Positions 1-11,886 of a stretch of DNA of 64,000 bases are shown here, in pieces. The translations under genes and the position numbers were made by a program. Where the stretch lies: positions 56,330,969 through 56,394,968 of the forward strand of contig OX377205.1 of the NCBI GenBank assembly GCA_947396885.1, in the 5' to 3' direction. This DNA comes from Heligmosomoides polygyrus polygyrus (Eukaryota > Nematoda > Chromadorea > Rhabditida > Heligmosomidae). How positions within the stretch are numbered: the first letter of the stretch is position 1; each line of letters starts with the position of its first letter. The notes under the pieces were generated by a model. That model did not search any database and had not been told where the DNA came from. It saw only the letters and a list, made by a program, of their open reading frames with translations.

Positions 1-575
1 GTATCATGCACTGATAAGATAACCTGCTTAGAGTTTTTCTATGAGGTTTTCGTTAGTGAGAAGTACGACGGTAACATCGCTGACTCTAGGTAGTGGAATT
101 CTTCGGGTACTAATGGACAAATCGTGGAGAGGGGAATCTATAATTTTGCACCGGGGTGAATTAAGTTATAATGATGTTTGTTCGACTATTCGGAAATTCG
201 TATAGCCAAAAAATGGGGTTATTCGAATTTTCGGAAATTCGAATAACCGAAAAGATAAGGTTTTCGATTATTCGTTCATTCGAAAAGTTTTGGAAAGGCA
301 CAAGTGTACTGATTACACGGCTTCTCCAAAACATTCTGAACATCCACCTTGATCTTTTTTAGGTATCGTATCGCAACTTAACTAAACAAACAGTAATTTG
401 GTACGATAACGAGTAACGAGAAGTGTTTATATATTTATTTTTATTTATTTATTCGCTTATCGCGCATGGACCATACCACAATGATAGGCATAAGTAAGAT
501 ATCAAAACTACAAGAAACATTTTAAAAACAGTGTAATAACTAGTGCAGCTGAAGCGATAGAGACCACGCAAGAAT
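1..575. other. AT-rich intergenic sequence with TTCG-rich short repeats
   Basis: No gene is recognised. Bases 176-290 hold repeated ATTCG/CGAAT words similar to clusters at 23,575-23,755 and 26,228-26,330. The two overlapping small open frames at 161-362 come from this low-complexity sequence and are not credible genes. Confidence 0.5.
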
Positions 576-580
576 GGTTA

Positions 581-733
581 CCAGGAGACTATCTCAACAG
601 GAGGTTTGAACGGAGCAAGTAGGCCATATCGGTTGAATCGCCTATCTCTGGAAAGCAAGAAAATGCAAGTATCTCGACCCTTGTACAGCATTGGGCAGAG
701 TTATGGCCGAAGAGGTTGGACCTTTGCGCCGGG
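581..733. repeat. Diverged single arm of the 11.4-kb fold-back repeat
   Basis: Begins CCAGGAGACTATCTCAAC and continues with the same order of words (ATCGCC, TCTCTGG, ATCTCGACCC, CAGAGTT) as the left arm of the fold-back element at 11,431-11,886. No second arm is visible nearby, so it is a one-armed or truncated copy. Confidence 0.6.
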
Positions 734-1126
734 ATGGGCATAAATTTTTAAAATTTTCTCAGAAAACAAAATCACGCTCGTCAAAAAAGAAAAATTTCGA
801 AATTACCATACGAGCCAATTATTCTCTTCGAAGATCCACTGCTCCAGTAGCAAATGATTTTGTATGACTATAAGCTGCGTTCCTGGAGAAGCGGTTCTAC
901 CTGGAAACGTTTTTATAAATTTCTACTACATTCCAAATTGAATACAATCAGTAAATTGTCAAATTGTCTAGACTCACGAATACTAGGAATCTCGACATTT
1001 AAACTACGAATCACCCATCAGCTCACTTTTGCAGCTAACACCCTACCGATTACACCGTTAATCGCAGTATTGCTACCGTTTCTTCGAAAAGTAAATGCTT
1101 TGCTTCTCCAAAGGTTGGGCTAAAGT

Positions 1127-2176
1127 GGTCTGATTGATTCGCACTTAGGCGGACGCTCTGAGTCATCGCCCCGACCAATGGCGCGCGGCGAATGACTCAT
1201 ACTGTCTGAGGTCTTCTAGCGATATACAGCAGGTATAGCTGAAACCGTGGTGAGAAAGCGTTCTTTCAGTTGTTTTATGTTCCGAAGAGCAGTACGCATG
1301 GCCTCTAAGCACTTGTGAACAGTACCCTTTCACCCTTGTTGTATTCTGTTCTCTACTCTAGGCTATAGCTATCAGGATTTAGTAGAAGTAGAGTAGAATC
1401 ATGATCCATCTGTCATGATTTAGGAAACAAAAATGCTCAGTATAATGAAGAACGAGACCTATTCTATTCTATCCCTATTTGTACACATGCAGTAGTTAGG
1501 CAGTCCTGAAAGCTACACAAAAGGTCCTATAGGAACTAGTGTCTTGCAGATGAATAAAACCTTTCATAATCCAAGGACAACAAGTGGTGCTCCTTCGTTT
1601 TAAGAACTTTAACCACATTTGCTCACAAATTTACTGATTTCTTGGCCTTCCATATGGGACCAGCCGTAGTCAAAACTTTATGACTCATTTTCTGGTTGGG
1701 AAGACATGGAGATTGGATCTTCCCGAAGTGAAAGGAAACAATAAAAAAGCAAGAATCTGTTTTGGCACTTCAGGAAACAAATGCACTGTGGACTAGATAA
1801 GGCTATTAGTAACCTGGGTGCTTGTGCTATTGCATTCGAGAATGAAGAAACTGAGGTGAGGAATAGGTGGAAGATGGAGTGAAGATTAGCAGGGCTACTA
1901 CTTTTCCAATCTGCACTTCAAAACTAAGGACGAGAAGGTAGGCATAAAGAGCGGTGTAATATTAAAAATTGAAGCAATTTGTTTACAATGAAGTTTTTAC
2001 ACATTTTCGCCACTGCCATCGTAAAATAACTGCGTTTATTTAACGCTATTCTCCTCAATGCAGCTTATCCGGATTCCCATACCCTCCGTGTGGATGCGGA
2101 CGCACTAGTCATCCGGCTGCCGGCCGGCAGCGCTCCATTACTCAGAGCGTCCGCCTAAGTGCGAATCAATCGGACC
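1127..2176. mobile_element. Mutator-like (MULE) non-autonomous TIR element
   Basis: The terminal inverted repeats are 37 bp (1127-1163 and 2140-2176) with one mismatch and begin GGTCYGATTGATTCGCACTT. They are flanked by an exact 9-bp direct repeat GGCTAAAGT at 1118-1126 and 2177-2185, read as the TSD. TSDs of 9-11 bp are characteristic of the Mutator superfamily; hAT elements make 8 bp. The interior is about 975 bp and has no transposase-like open frame, so the copy is non-autonomous. Superfamily assignment rests on TSD length alone. Confidence 0.75.
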
Positions 2177-2185
2177 GGCTAAAGT

Positions 2186-3640
2186 TCTTTCAAGTGCTTA
2201 TGAGCGTTCTTCTGAATTCAGGGATCAGAAATTCAATGATTGAATTTGCAGGCTTGGTCGCGGACGATTATTGGCCACATATCGAAGTATGCCACCGCAC
2301 TCTGCCTTCTCTAACTATGCGGAGATGCGTGCCTATTGGAAGAACTGTGTAGGTTGTCATTTCTTCATCGTATAGACACAGACCTCACCAGGAAAAGTTT
2401 CAACCTCATGTGGAACTTTGAAGAGAGACCTAGGGTCACCTTTATTCAGCACCGGCGGCTGCCGCGCCGCGACGTCGAATTGCGGCGTTGAGTTCTACAA
2501 CCTCCCTGCGAACAGCATCTCCGCTCCAGAGCGTACTATCTGCCACAATGGCAATAACTCGACTCAATAACAACAGTTTGAAACAACAGGAACAGTTGAT
2601 TTCCGTTATAATCTAGCGGTATTACAAGGAAAGGATAAAGGTCGCCAAGGAACATTGAGAAATGCTTATAAGTGGATGCAGCTTCGGCCACAGTAGATCT
2701 ATATTCCTTATCTGGGACTAAGATTGGCCAAGGTAGTTACGAATTTTACTTTCGTGGGCTATTATCAAGCCAGTTCTGATGGGTATTCATCCCATACATG
2801 CGGTAGTCAGCCAACACAAGAGTGTTTTATTCTTCCGCGGCCAGTTTGGTACCAAGGCATCGTCTCAGGAGCGATGGAGGACCAGGCTTGCCTGGGTGAG
2901 TACCAAATTTAGAATCGAACTGGGATATAATACATGCAATAGTCGGCACTTCCTTCCACTCGGTACGCGCGGCTTTTATTCTAGGGATTTTTGGATGTTG
3001 TCATCCCTTTGGAAATTCGAACTACACATTTCGCCTCCAAATATCACTATTACCTGATGTACGCTTCCCTCGTTAGTAGAAATATAGGTGTTCACACTCT
3101 GCCTCGTTTTTTATCCGCTGACGTTGCCCATGTTTAACACGTACGAGCAAACTCGGTAGAACGTTACAAAAAGGTGATCGGCTGATGGACCCAGACTCCC
3201 TTATTACCTTAATTCTACTGCAACTATTTTCTCAACACAACATACTTCCCACCATAGTTGGAGCTCTGCTGACTGTCATTTCACACCTAGTTTTCGACGT
3301 CCCCTTCGGTCAGTAGGAAAGGCAGTAGCCATAATTCTGACAGCGTTTGGTGGAAATGCGTAATACTTCTCTGCAATCCATGCATTCCTGCACAAGTTCT
3401 ATGGATGTAGAGTAGTGCAATGCTCAGCTCACGGGTCAGAGTATTGGTGTGTCAGTGGCTCGCGAGCTTGAAGCAGCTGAGTCATAGCGTGGCGCGGTCA
3501 CAGCGCAGCAGCCGCCGGTGCCGAATAATGGCGACCCACAAAGCACGGAGGCAGCGGACGGTTGACATTGGGTCTACCGTGAAATTCACGCGCGTTTCTT
3601 TGTGTCAATCACGGGGGACGTCCGAAGGGAGAAATGACCC
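2186..3640. other. Unassigned stretch
   Basis: Two overlapping plus-strand open frames (2724-2912, 2779-3057) have no recognisable domain. A short segment near 3545-3595 recurs inverted near 9110-9160. I see no gene that I can support. Confidence 0.4.
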
Positions 3641-3885
3641 TGGATGAGTCGAAACGGAGCATACCCATCATTTGTTTCCAGAATTCGAGTTCCTAAGTGG
3701 TTTTTAGTTAGGAATGAACCTAGATAAGTGGAAATGAAGCATCACACATCACTTGTTCCCAGGACTCGACTTCCTAAGTGGTTTTTATTTTGGAAGCGAA
3801 TCTAGATGAGTTGGTACGAAACATCACACATCACTTGCCTCCAGGATTGGTCTTGATAAGTGGTTTTTAGTTTGTAAGTGAAGCG
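3640..3885. repeat. Minisatellite, about 82-bp unit, three copies
   Basis: The core AAGTGGTTTTTA recurs at about 3694, 3775 and 3858, each preceded by a degenerate CATCACTTGTTYCCAGRAYT segment. Copies differ by many substitutions, so this is an old array. Confidence 0.7.
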
Positions 3886-4196
3886 CACGCAACGTCTTCA
3901 CAAAGCTAACTATCGTCGGCGACGACGAGGCCCTACCAGAAGAGGCCTCAGCCGTCCACTGTACGTGGGCGAAACGGGTCACCATGGCCAGAAGATAGCG
4001 GCGTACGCCGCGGTTTGAAGAATAGTCGAATCTCCTTAACCTGCTCATTTATACATAAATGATTAACCACTGAACCAGCATGAATTGTGTACAGAAGTAA
4101 AATCGCGTTACTCCTCCAACGTTTCGCTATCTGTACCGCTCCCGCTATCCGTGCAACGGGTACATTTTGGTGCATCGGACTAATAAGCCATGTTGT

Positions 4197-6216
4197 AAGT
4201 CTCTCGCGTACAACGTTTAAAGCAACAAGTCGGTCTATTACAGATCGCATTCCCTGCACTAAAGGGAATCCTAAGCCTCTCGCGTATTACGCCTAGAGCA
4301 GCAAGTCGATCTATTATAGATCGCATTCCCTATACTAAAGGGAATCCTAAGCCTCTCGCGTGTAACGCCTAGAGCCGCAAGTCGATCTATTACAGATCGC
4401 ATTCCCTATACTAAAGGGAATCCTAAGCCTCTCTCGTGTAACGCCTAGAGCCGCAAGTCGATCTAATACAGATCGCATTCCCTATACTAAAGGGAATCCT
4501 AAGCCTCTCGTGTGTAACGCCTAGAGCCGCAAGTCGATCTATTACAGATCGCATTCCCTATACTAAAGGGAATCGTAAGCCTCTCGCGTATAACGCCTAG
4601 AGGCGCAAGTCGATCTATTGCAGATTGCAGTCCCTACAGTAAAGGGAATCGTAAGCCTCTCGCGTATAACGCCTAGAGGCGCAAGTCGATCTATTGCAGA
4701 TTGCATTCCCTACAGTAAAGGGAATCGTAAGCCTCTCGCGCATAACGCCTAGAACCGCAAGTCGATCTATTACAGATCGCATTCCCTATACTAAAGGGAA
4801 TCCTAAGCCTCTCGAGTGTAACGCCTAGAGCCGCAAGTCGATCTATTACAGATCGCATTCCCTATACTAAAGGGAATCGTAAGCCTCTCGCGTATAACGC
4901 CTAGAGGCGCAAGTCGATCTATTGCAGATTGCATTCCCTACAGTAAAGGGAATCGTAAGCCTCTCGCGTATAACGCCTAGAGGCGCAAGTCGATCTATTG
5001 CAGATCGCATTCCCTATACTAAAGGGAATCCTAAGCCTCTCGTGTGTAACGCCTAGAGCCGCAAGTCGATCTATTACAGATCGCATTCCCTATACTAAAG
5101 GGAATCCTAAGCCTCTCTCGTGTAACGCCTAGAGCCGCAAGTCGATCTAATACAGATCGCATTCCCTATACTAAAGGGAATCCTAAGCCTCTCGTGTGTA
5201 ACGCCTAGAGCCGCAAGTCGATCTATTACAGATCGCATTCCCTATACTAAAGGGAATCGTAAGCCTCTCGCGTATAACGCCTAGAGGCGCAAGTCGATCT
5301 ATTGCAGATTGCATTCCCTACAGTAAAGGGAATCGTAAGCCTCTCGCGTATAACGCCTAGAGGCGCAAGTCGATCTATTGCAGATTGCATTCCCTACAGT
5401 AAAGGGAATCGTAAGCCTCTCGCGCATAACGCCTAGAACCGCAAGTCGATCTATTACAGATCGCATTCCCTATACTAAAGGGAATCCTAAGCCTCTCGAG
5501 TGTAACGCCTAGAGCCGCAAGTCGATCTATTACAGATCGCATTCCCTATACTAAAGAGAATCGTAAGCCTCTCGAGTGTAACGCCTAGAGCCGCAAGTCG
5601 ATCTATTACAGATCGCATTCCCTATACTAAAGGGAATCGTAAGCCTCTCGCGTATAACGCCTAGAGCCGCAAGTCGATCTATTACAGATCGCATTCCCTA
5701 TACTAAAGGGAATCGTAAGCCTCTCGCGTATAACGCCTAGAGCCGCAAGTCGATCTATTACAGATCGCATTCCCTATACTAAAGGGAATCGTAAGCCTCT
5801 CGCGTATAACGCCTAGAGGCGCAAGTCGATCTATTGCAGATTGCATTCCCTACAGTAAAGGGAATCGTAAGCCTCTCGCGTATAACGCCTAGAGGCGCAA
5901 GTCAATCTATTGCAGATTGCATTCCCTGCACTAAAGAGAATCGTAAGCCTCTCGCGCATAACGCCTAGAGCCGCAAGTCGATCTATTACAGATTGCATTC
6001 CCTACAGTAAAGGGAATCGTAATCCTCTCGCGCATAACGCCTAGAGCCGCAAGTCGATCTATTACAGATCAGGGAATCGTAAGCTTCTCGCGTCTAACGC
6101 CTGGAGGCGCAAGTCGATCTATTACAGATCGCATTCCCTATACTAAAGGGAATCCTAAGCCTCTCGAGTATAACGCCTAGAGCAGCAAGTCGATCTATTG
6201 CAGATCGCATTCTGTA
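4197..6216. repeat. 76-bp satellite array, 27 units
   Basis: The phrase AAGCCTCTCG recurs every 76 bases starting 4273, 4349, 4425 and so on. A diverged first unit lies at 4197. One unit (6021-6080) has lost 16 bp, and the array fades at about 6216 just before an assembly gap. Each unit contains three inverted repeats: GCCTCT/AGAGGC enclosing GCGT/ACGC, CGATCT/AGATCG, and ATTCCC/GGGAAT. Seven units from 4349 are repeated almost base for base from 5033, 684 bp (9 x 76) later, so the array has higher-order structure. No coding frame runs through it. Confidence 0.97.
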
Positions 6217-6288
6217 ATTAAGAGAATTACTCTCGGTTCACACCCTGAGTTGATTTAATTGCGACCACAGCCTCTAATTAAGAGACTG

Positions 6289-6488
6289 NNNNNNNNNNNN
6301 NNNNNNNNNNNNNNNNNNNNNNNNNNNNNNNNNNNNNNNNNNNNNNNNNNNNNNNNNNNNNNNNNNNNNNNNNNNNNNNNNNNNNNNNNNNNNNNNNNNN
6401 NNNNNNNNNNNNNNNNNNNNNNNNNNNNNNNNNNNNNNNNNNNNNNNNNNNNNNNNNNNNNNNNNNNNNNNNNNNNNNNNNNNNNNNN
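6289..6488. other. Assembly gap (200 N)
   Basis: A run of exactly 200 N follows the satellite array. The round length suggests a scaffolding gap of unknown true size. The satellite may extend into it. Confidence 0.99.
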
Positions 6489-6573
6489 AAATACCGGTTT
6501 TTGATGACGTCATCGTCCGCGCAGCTCAGCCTAGGGCGCCACGTCCTCGGTGGAATATTGCCGAAAAATCTAT

Positions 6574-6734
6574 GGCCTCTGTTATACTCCCGCGGGAGCA
6601 TCCGCGGAAGGGCGGGAATCGCGCCGAGATTCCTCACCTGGCCAATCACCGCGCCCCGCCACGCCCGCCGTCCGCGGTGCACCCCTCGTCCACGGAGGTT
6701 CCGCGGATGCTCCCGCGGGAGTATAACACATGCC
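6574..6734. mobile_element. GC-rich palindromic MITE (TTATACT family)
   Basis: An inverted pair of 28 bp (6580-6607 and 6701-6728, TGTTATACTCCCGCGGGAGC onward) is perfect. It extends with two mismatches to GGC at 6574 and GCC at 6734. The flanks both read TAT (6571-6573, 6735-6737), a possible 3-bp TSD. The start (GG...TTATACTYC) resembles the elements at 16,653, 38,767 and 55,032. Confidence 0.75.
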
Positions 6735-6741
6735 TATGTTT

Positions 6742-7903
6742 CCAAAATCGGTCGACATTGATACAATTCGATAGCGCTCTTCAAGCAGAACAGAACGATG
6801 TTATTGGGAGTGTCGAAAACCCAAATACGGACAAGTAAGAGTGCAGGAAACTTCAATCGCTAAGTCCGCCGCCTTAAAACGGCAGATGGGGCTAAGACAG
6901 TTTAGGCAGCTGAGAAGTTCTGATCACGCCATCGTAAAGTACCCTACCTTAAGCGCTCTGTTAGCGTACGCATTTTGAGGCTTTAGCTCGCCGCGTCTTC
7001 TCGCAGTGGTTAACCGAATTCGGAAAAAAATGCATCACGCAAGCCTCACCTGCATTTTTGCACCGCTGTAACATTAAGCCCCCTAGCCCTCTTAAGCTAA
7101 GCCATTCTACTTTAGTATACTTATATATCGTTCTACTGCCTACAATAAACACAAGTTGCAGCCGAAACGATTCGAACTCAGCAGAGTTATTGTGCTCCGA
7201 ACACGCCCGCGCGTGCAATTTAGCGCAACAACGGCAGACGCTCTCCGCGCTGTTTCTCCCCCAGATTACAGTTTTTCCTACTCTAAATGACACGATTCAA
7301 TTCAGCATGAAAAGCTCTATTGAACGGCTATCAAGCATGGCCCAACTCGAAGACATCGTTTTTTCGATGACGTCATCGTCCTTCCGCCACGGCCTCGTCC
7401 TCTATGCTAAACAGTCAAAAAATTGATTCCAAAATCGGTCGAGATTGATACCGTTCGATAGCGCTTTTCATGCTGAACGGAACTTGCCATTCCGAGTGTA
7501 GAAGACTCAAATCTGGGCGAGTAGGAGCGCAAGAAACTCTAACCGCTAGCTTTTGCCGCTCTAAAACACCAGCCGAGGCTAAGGCAGTTTAGGCAACTGA
7601 GGACCTATGAGCATATCGTCGTAAAGTATCTTAGGCGCTCTGTTCACGTACGTATTTTAAAGCCGTCAGCTCGCCGCATCTTCTCGCAGTGGTCCACGGA
7701 AATCGGAAAAAAATGCTTCACACAATCCTCGCCTGCATTTTCGCACCCCTATAACATTGTCCCTTCCTAAGCTAAACCATTCTACTTTGGCGTACGTACA
7801 GAACGTTCGACTGCCTACAAAAACTACAAGCTGCAGCATGAAAGGTTACAACTTGACAGAGCTATTGCGCTCCGAACACGCCCATTCGTGCAATTTGCGA
7901 GCG
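6742..7903 (+). repeat. Composite repeat, two direct copies about 687 bp apart
   Basis: CCAAAATCGGTCGA at 6742 and 7429 begins two diverged copies that keep the same order of words through TCTTCTCGCAGTGGT, CGGAAAAAAATGC and GCTCCGAACACGCCC. A third copy lies inverted at about 20,840-21,316. The open frames within it are not shared by all copies, so I treat it as a non-coding repeat of unknown class. Confidence 0.75.
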
Positions 7904-8420
7904 GTCGCCCCCTTCGATTGAAAGGTTCGAATCCGTATGTATTGTTTACGGCGCACTTCAAAGGCTCGCTAGACAGCCTTAGAGCAACTCCTGACTAGGG
8001 CGGCTGCAAATTTCTGGTAAAACTCCCCAAACGCTCAGTCTACAAGCTGTCCCCCTCCTCGATTGAAAGGTTCGATTGTCTATGCATGTTCATGGCGCAC
8101 TCCAAAGGCTCGCTGGACAGCCTTAGGGCAACTCCTGACTAGGGCGGCAAGAAATTTCTGATAAAACTCCCCAAACGCTCAGTCTACAAGCTGTCCCCCT
8201 TGATTGAAAGGTTCGATTCTGTATGCATTGTTCACGGCGCACACCAAAGTTTCGCTGGGACAGATTGGAGCTAATCCTGAGTGGGGTGGCGGGAAATTTC
8301 TGATAACATTCTCCCAACGGCTCGAAATAGTCTTGAAAACGTCGCAGTTCCCAGTGAGAGAAGATAGAAGCGCAGGGGACATGCGCTCGCCCACTCGATT
8401 GATAGGTTAGGTTCTGTGTG
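7904..8420 (+). repeat. Minisatellite, about 141-bp unit, three to four copies
   Basis: Units begin near CGATTGAAAGGTTCGA at about 7914, 8057 and 8198, with a more diverged fourth near 8395. Each contains a GTTCACGGCGCAC-like word and ends CTCAGTCTACAAGCTGTCC. The same unit appears beside the inverted composite repeat at 20.4-20.8 kb and once at about 46,700-46,855. A GGTTCGAATCC match (a tRNA B-box word) in the first unit is not accompanied by a tRNA fold. Confidence 0.7.
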
Positions 8421-10109
8421 CATTGTGCACGGCGCACTCTCAGGGCATTCCTGGCTTGCCAGAGCACTGGCGACGTACGCCATCTTTGAGATGCTCCGAA
8501 AGCACGCATATCCTGGGAAATAAGCTGCTCTAATCGCCCGTCCAGCCAATTTTGGACCACCCTCGGCGAAAATACGGGTGTTCCAGTAAAGTTTTACATA
8601 TATTTGTGTAGATCTCGCAGAGGCGAATCGAATGGTACCAACCATTATTCAAGAAACCTAAAACTGAAGGAGTCATGAGCGTGCGACGCTTTGCGACGCT
8701 ATGTTGGCGTTTTTTCGCCCACTTTGACCGTGCGGCGCGAGCGGTATTGTACCATAGCGCCAAAAGTTTCTCATGCGGTTGTAATTTTATTGCATAGAAA
8801 TCAGCGTAAGATGAGGGTGCAGTCTTGCTTTGTGAACTGATTGGGACGATTACCAGACCAGTCGTGACTTCAGAAACTCACTGCATCGAAGCCCCTTCTG
8901 TTCTAGGGCTTGTCATCTCATTGCTTCCCTTCTGTGTCAAGGAGGCGTCTCGACGATGCTGACGACAGGTACACCATACATGCTTCGACAAAACTACGTC
9001 ATCATTTCATCACGCTTTTACTGCCACAGGACAAACAGAGTATAATATAGGCGTCAGCTCGGGCGCCATCTAGGACGTCCTCCGTGACTGACCACAAGCA
9101 CGTGCTGCGCGTAAGGATTAGTGTAGGCCCAATGTCAACCGTCCGCTGCCTCCATTATTGCTAAACACACAGGGTGTCCCAAAATTGGTTTCCACATGTT
9201 TGACCTGTCCTCTTTCTTGCGTACACGCGTCAAGCATGTACTGTCTTGGTTTCGCGCGCTAGATATTCACCCAGATATCGAATGCTAAATATCCAGTTGC
9301 AGTATTTGACTAGCTACAAAATGGCACCTTCTGATGGTTCCCATCATCACAGTGCGCATCAGCGGAGCATAGGTATTACCAATATATGTTACCAAAAATC
9401 TTACTGACGAAGCAGCGCTGAACCGCCAAAACCACGGTGTGCTGTCAAATCGGTAGTTGAAACCAATGAAGCGGGAAGGATCCATGAACGATGCGAACAT
9501 CCGTAATCAGTCATGCACACCTATGCGGGAAAGTCGCCGCTGCTCTTCGTCAGAAAGGAAGAGAAATGTACTTCAAAGTCTACTCGGAAGATGCTTTGAA
9601 AACACTTAGTTCCCTGGAGCACCACTATCTTTACGGACAAGACGTTCTTCTTATAGCAGGATTCGGCACCCACTCGATTAAGGATTAGCATATCAAGAAT
9701 GTTACTACTCTGTAGGCAAATGGTCTATTCCACAAGTGTGGATTAGAATCTTGTTGCAGAAATGAAAGATCAACTGCGCAATGTGTGACTGAAACTAGCA
9801 TATGGCTTTGGCACGCGCAGTATAAATTAAAAATCGACTACCAAAGTTCATTTATTTATTAAGTTGTCCCCATTGCGAGGTACCCAAAAAGCGACCTTCC
9901 GGAAGAGTAGAAGCACGTCATTAAAGGAGACTTCTCTGCAGTCGACGCAGAGACAGAATGCGCTCATATAGGGTGAGATGCGAGAAGAGAGGCTAGCCAG
10001 GGGCTGCAGGAAGGAGCTCTCACAGAGGTTCGGGATAAATCAAAAAACGAAGAAATAAAAGAATTGTGCAGTGTGGTGGGAATCGCTTCACTGTTTGATA
10101 CACTTACAA
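8421..10109. other. Unassigned stretch
   Basis: No domain is recognised. The minus-strand open frames near 8123-8763 overlap the minisatellite and are not conserved between units. A small plus-strand frame (9491-9688) has no recognisable motif. ACAGGGTGTCCC near 9172 resembles DNA-transposon termini, but I could not find a partner end. Confidence 0.35.
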
Positions 10110-10443
10110 CAGGAAAAACACATAGAAGTTGTCCACCCTAATTTCGAAGCGAAATTCGGGAAAATTGCTGCGGAATTGCGGAGTTGTTTATCCCTGTCCT
10201 AGTCAATCGTCGCGGCTCACGATATTTGCTACTTTTTCTTCAGCTCTATTTATGAAAGGGAAATTGGATGAAGAGCAGGGGACGAAGTAGCAGCTGATTA
10301 CCCAGGACTGAAGAAAAAGTTGCAAATAGCATAAGCCGCAGCGACTGATTAGGACAGGGTAAACAACTGCGTAGCTCCGCATCATTTTTCCTGAATTTCG
10401 TTTTGAAATTACGGTGGACAACTCGTAGGGGTTTTTTTCGATT
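10110..10443. mobile_element. Fold-back element with about 115-bp arms
   Basis: The left arm (about 10,128-10,243, GTTGTCCACC, AATTTCG, TTGTTTA, TTTTTCTTCAG) is matched in reverse complement by the right arm (about 10,312-10,427). The loop is only about 70 bp. No target-site duplication could be fixed. The minus-strand open frame across it is a consequence of the palindrome. Confidence 0.75.
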
Positions 10444-11430
10444 GTGTGTCAGAGAGTGAGCCGATTCTTGCTAATAAGCTAAGCAATCGTATGCAGAGCA
10501 GTAAACCCCTCTTTTCAGTTGTCCGTGCAGAATAGGGAATGAGCTTGAGACGATTCGGTGAGGGTGGATTTGCTTCTGCTGCCACATAACGTCCGACGTT
10601 TTATTGCGAACCCTCAAACTTGAGTAATTAAACGAAAGAAAACATACATATACAGTGCAATTACAAGATTAATGTGGATTAGATGCGAATAAATGGTTAG
10701 GTGGATTAACGGATTAAGTGACAAATGAATGGTTAACAGAAACAAGTAAAGTGATGAGAACTATAACTAGAGAAAGCAAAATAAGAAATACGAATCTAAG
10801 AAAAAGAAGTACCAGGCGCAGCGCTTTGCTGTAGAGAAGAAGATATTGACTAAAGGGCATACCACTGTAGTTATAGGACCATTGGCGTTTGCTTCGCGAA
10901 TGAAGGGATAGACAGCGTGGCGCGAAATGCTACAAGAAAGAAATTAGCTAGCTAGATCTGCGATAGAGATGAACCTACGGAAATGCGTCACGGCTGCAAC
11001 GACCGCCGCGCGGCCAACAGCGGTGTTCCATGCGCTGCCACCTTCACTGCGATTACTCTCTTCTAGCTGTGTAGAGCTCTTGTACTGTTTCTGCTCAGCT
11101 GTTCTAGAGCTTTCAGTTTCATTTAAGCGAAAGAATGAGTATTTCGAAGATATTCCTTTCGAAGAGTGGTTAACTCAATGAAGTAGACGAGTGTTTTCGT
11201 TTGGAAAGATTTAGGGTTTAGTTAGGAAAACAAACTTCATTGTCGAGAATGCACATACTCCTGTACTGTATAACGTCGCCTAGAAGTTTGATGTAGCTCA
11301 AGTATTGCGTCACAGCGGAGCTAAGAGTTCCGTTTCGGTGAAGACTCACCGCGGCAAGCATTTGATAATTTAGACACATAGCCGTGCAGAAATAAACGCC
11401 AACAAATAGGCCTTATGAGACCTAGACTTA
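10444..11430. other. Unassigned stretch
   Basis: AT-rich sequence with one 70-codon plus-strand frame (10,969-11,181) that shows no recognisable domain. Nothing else is supported. Confidence 0.35.
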
Positions 11431-11886
11431 TCAGGAGACTATCTCAACGGTAGGTCGGAGCGGCCCAAGTGTCGTACATGGGCAGAATCGCTTCTCTCTG
11501 GGAAACAATATCTCGACCCCAATACAACTCTGTGCAGAGTTCGGGACGACGGAAGTTGGGCCGTTGGCGGTGTCAACTCTCTGCCTGCACGCGAACAGCG
11601 GGCTCAAGTTGGCTGAAAACAGCGACGACGAGCGAGCGGATGTAGCGCAGTAGGTAGATTGCGGCCGTAGTCCCCGTGATCGCTGCTTCCAACCAACTTG
11701 AGTCTGCCCTCCGCGTGCAGGCAGAAGGCTAAACGCCGCCAACGGCCGAACTTACGTCGTCCCTAACATTGCGCAGAGTTGTATTGGGCTCGAGATATTT
11801 GCATTTTGTTGTTTCCCAGAGAGAGGCGATTCTGTCAATATACGACACTTGGGCCGTTCCGACCTACCGTTGAGATAGTCTCCTGG
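11431..11886. mobile_element. Fold-back element with about 180-bp arms
   Basis: The arms run about 11,431-11,612 and 11,694-11,886. Both start, read inward, with CAGGAGACTATCTCAACGGT and end near CTCAAGTTGG, leaving a loop of roughly 80 bp. Small indels separate the arms. A single-arm relative lies at 581-733. The two open frames here lie in the arms and are not genes. Confidence 0.85.

Noticed and set aside
4197..6216. Satellite as a CRISPR array or tRNA cluster
   Set aside because: Units are contiguous with no unique spacers. The monomer lacks an acceptor stem, T-loop and B-box, and the genome is eukaryotic.
6259..6682. Open frames running through the N gap
   Set aside because: They consist mostly of undetermined residues.
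7914..7940. GGTTCGAATCC as a tRNA gene T-arm
   Set aside because: No A-box or cloverleaf upstream; the word belongs to a minisatellite unit whose other copies have lost it.
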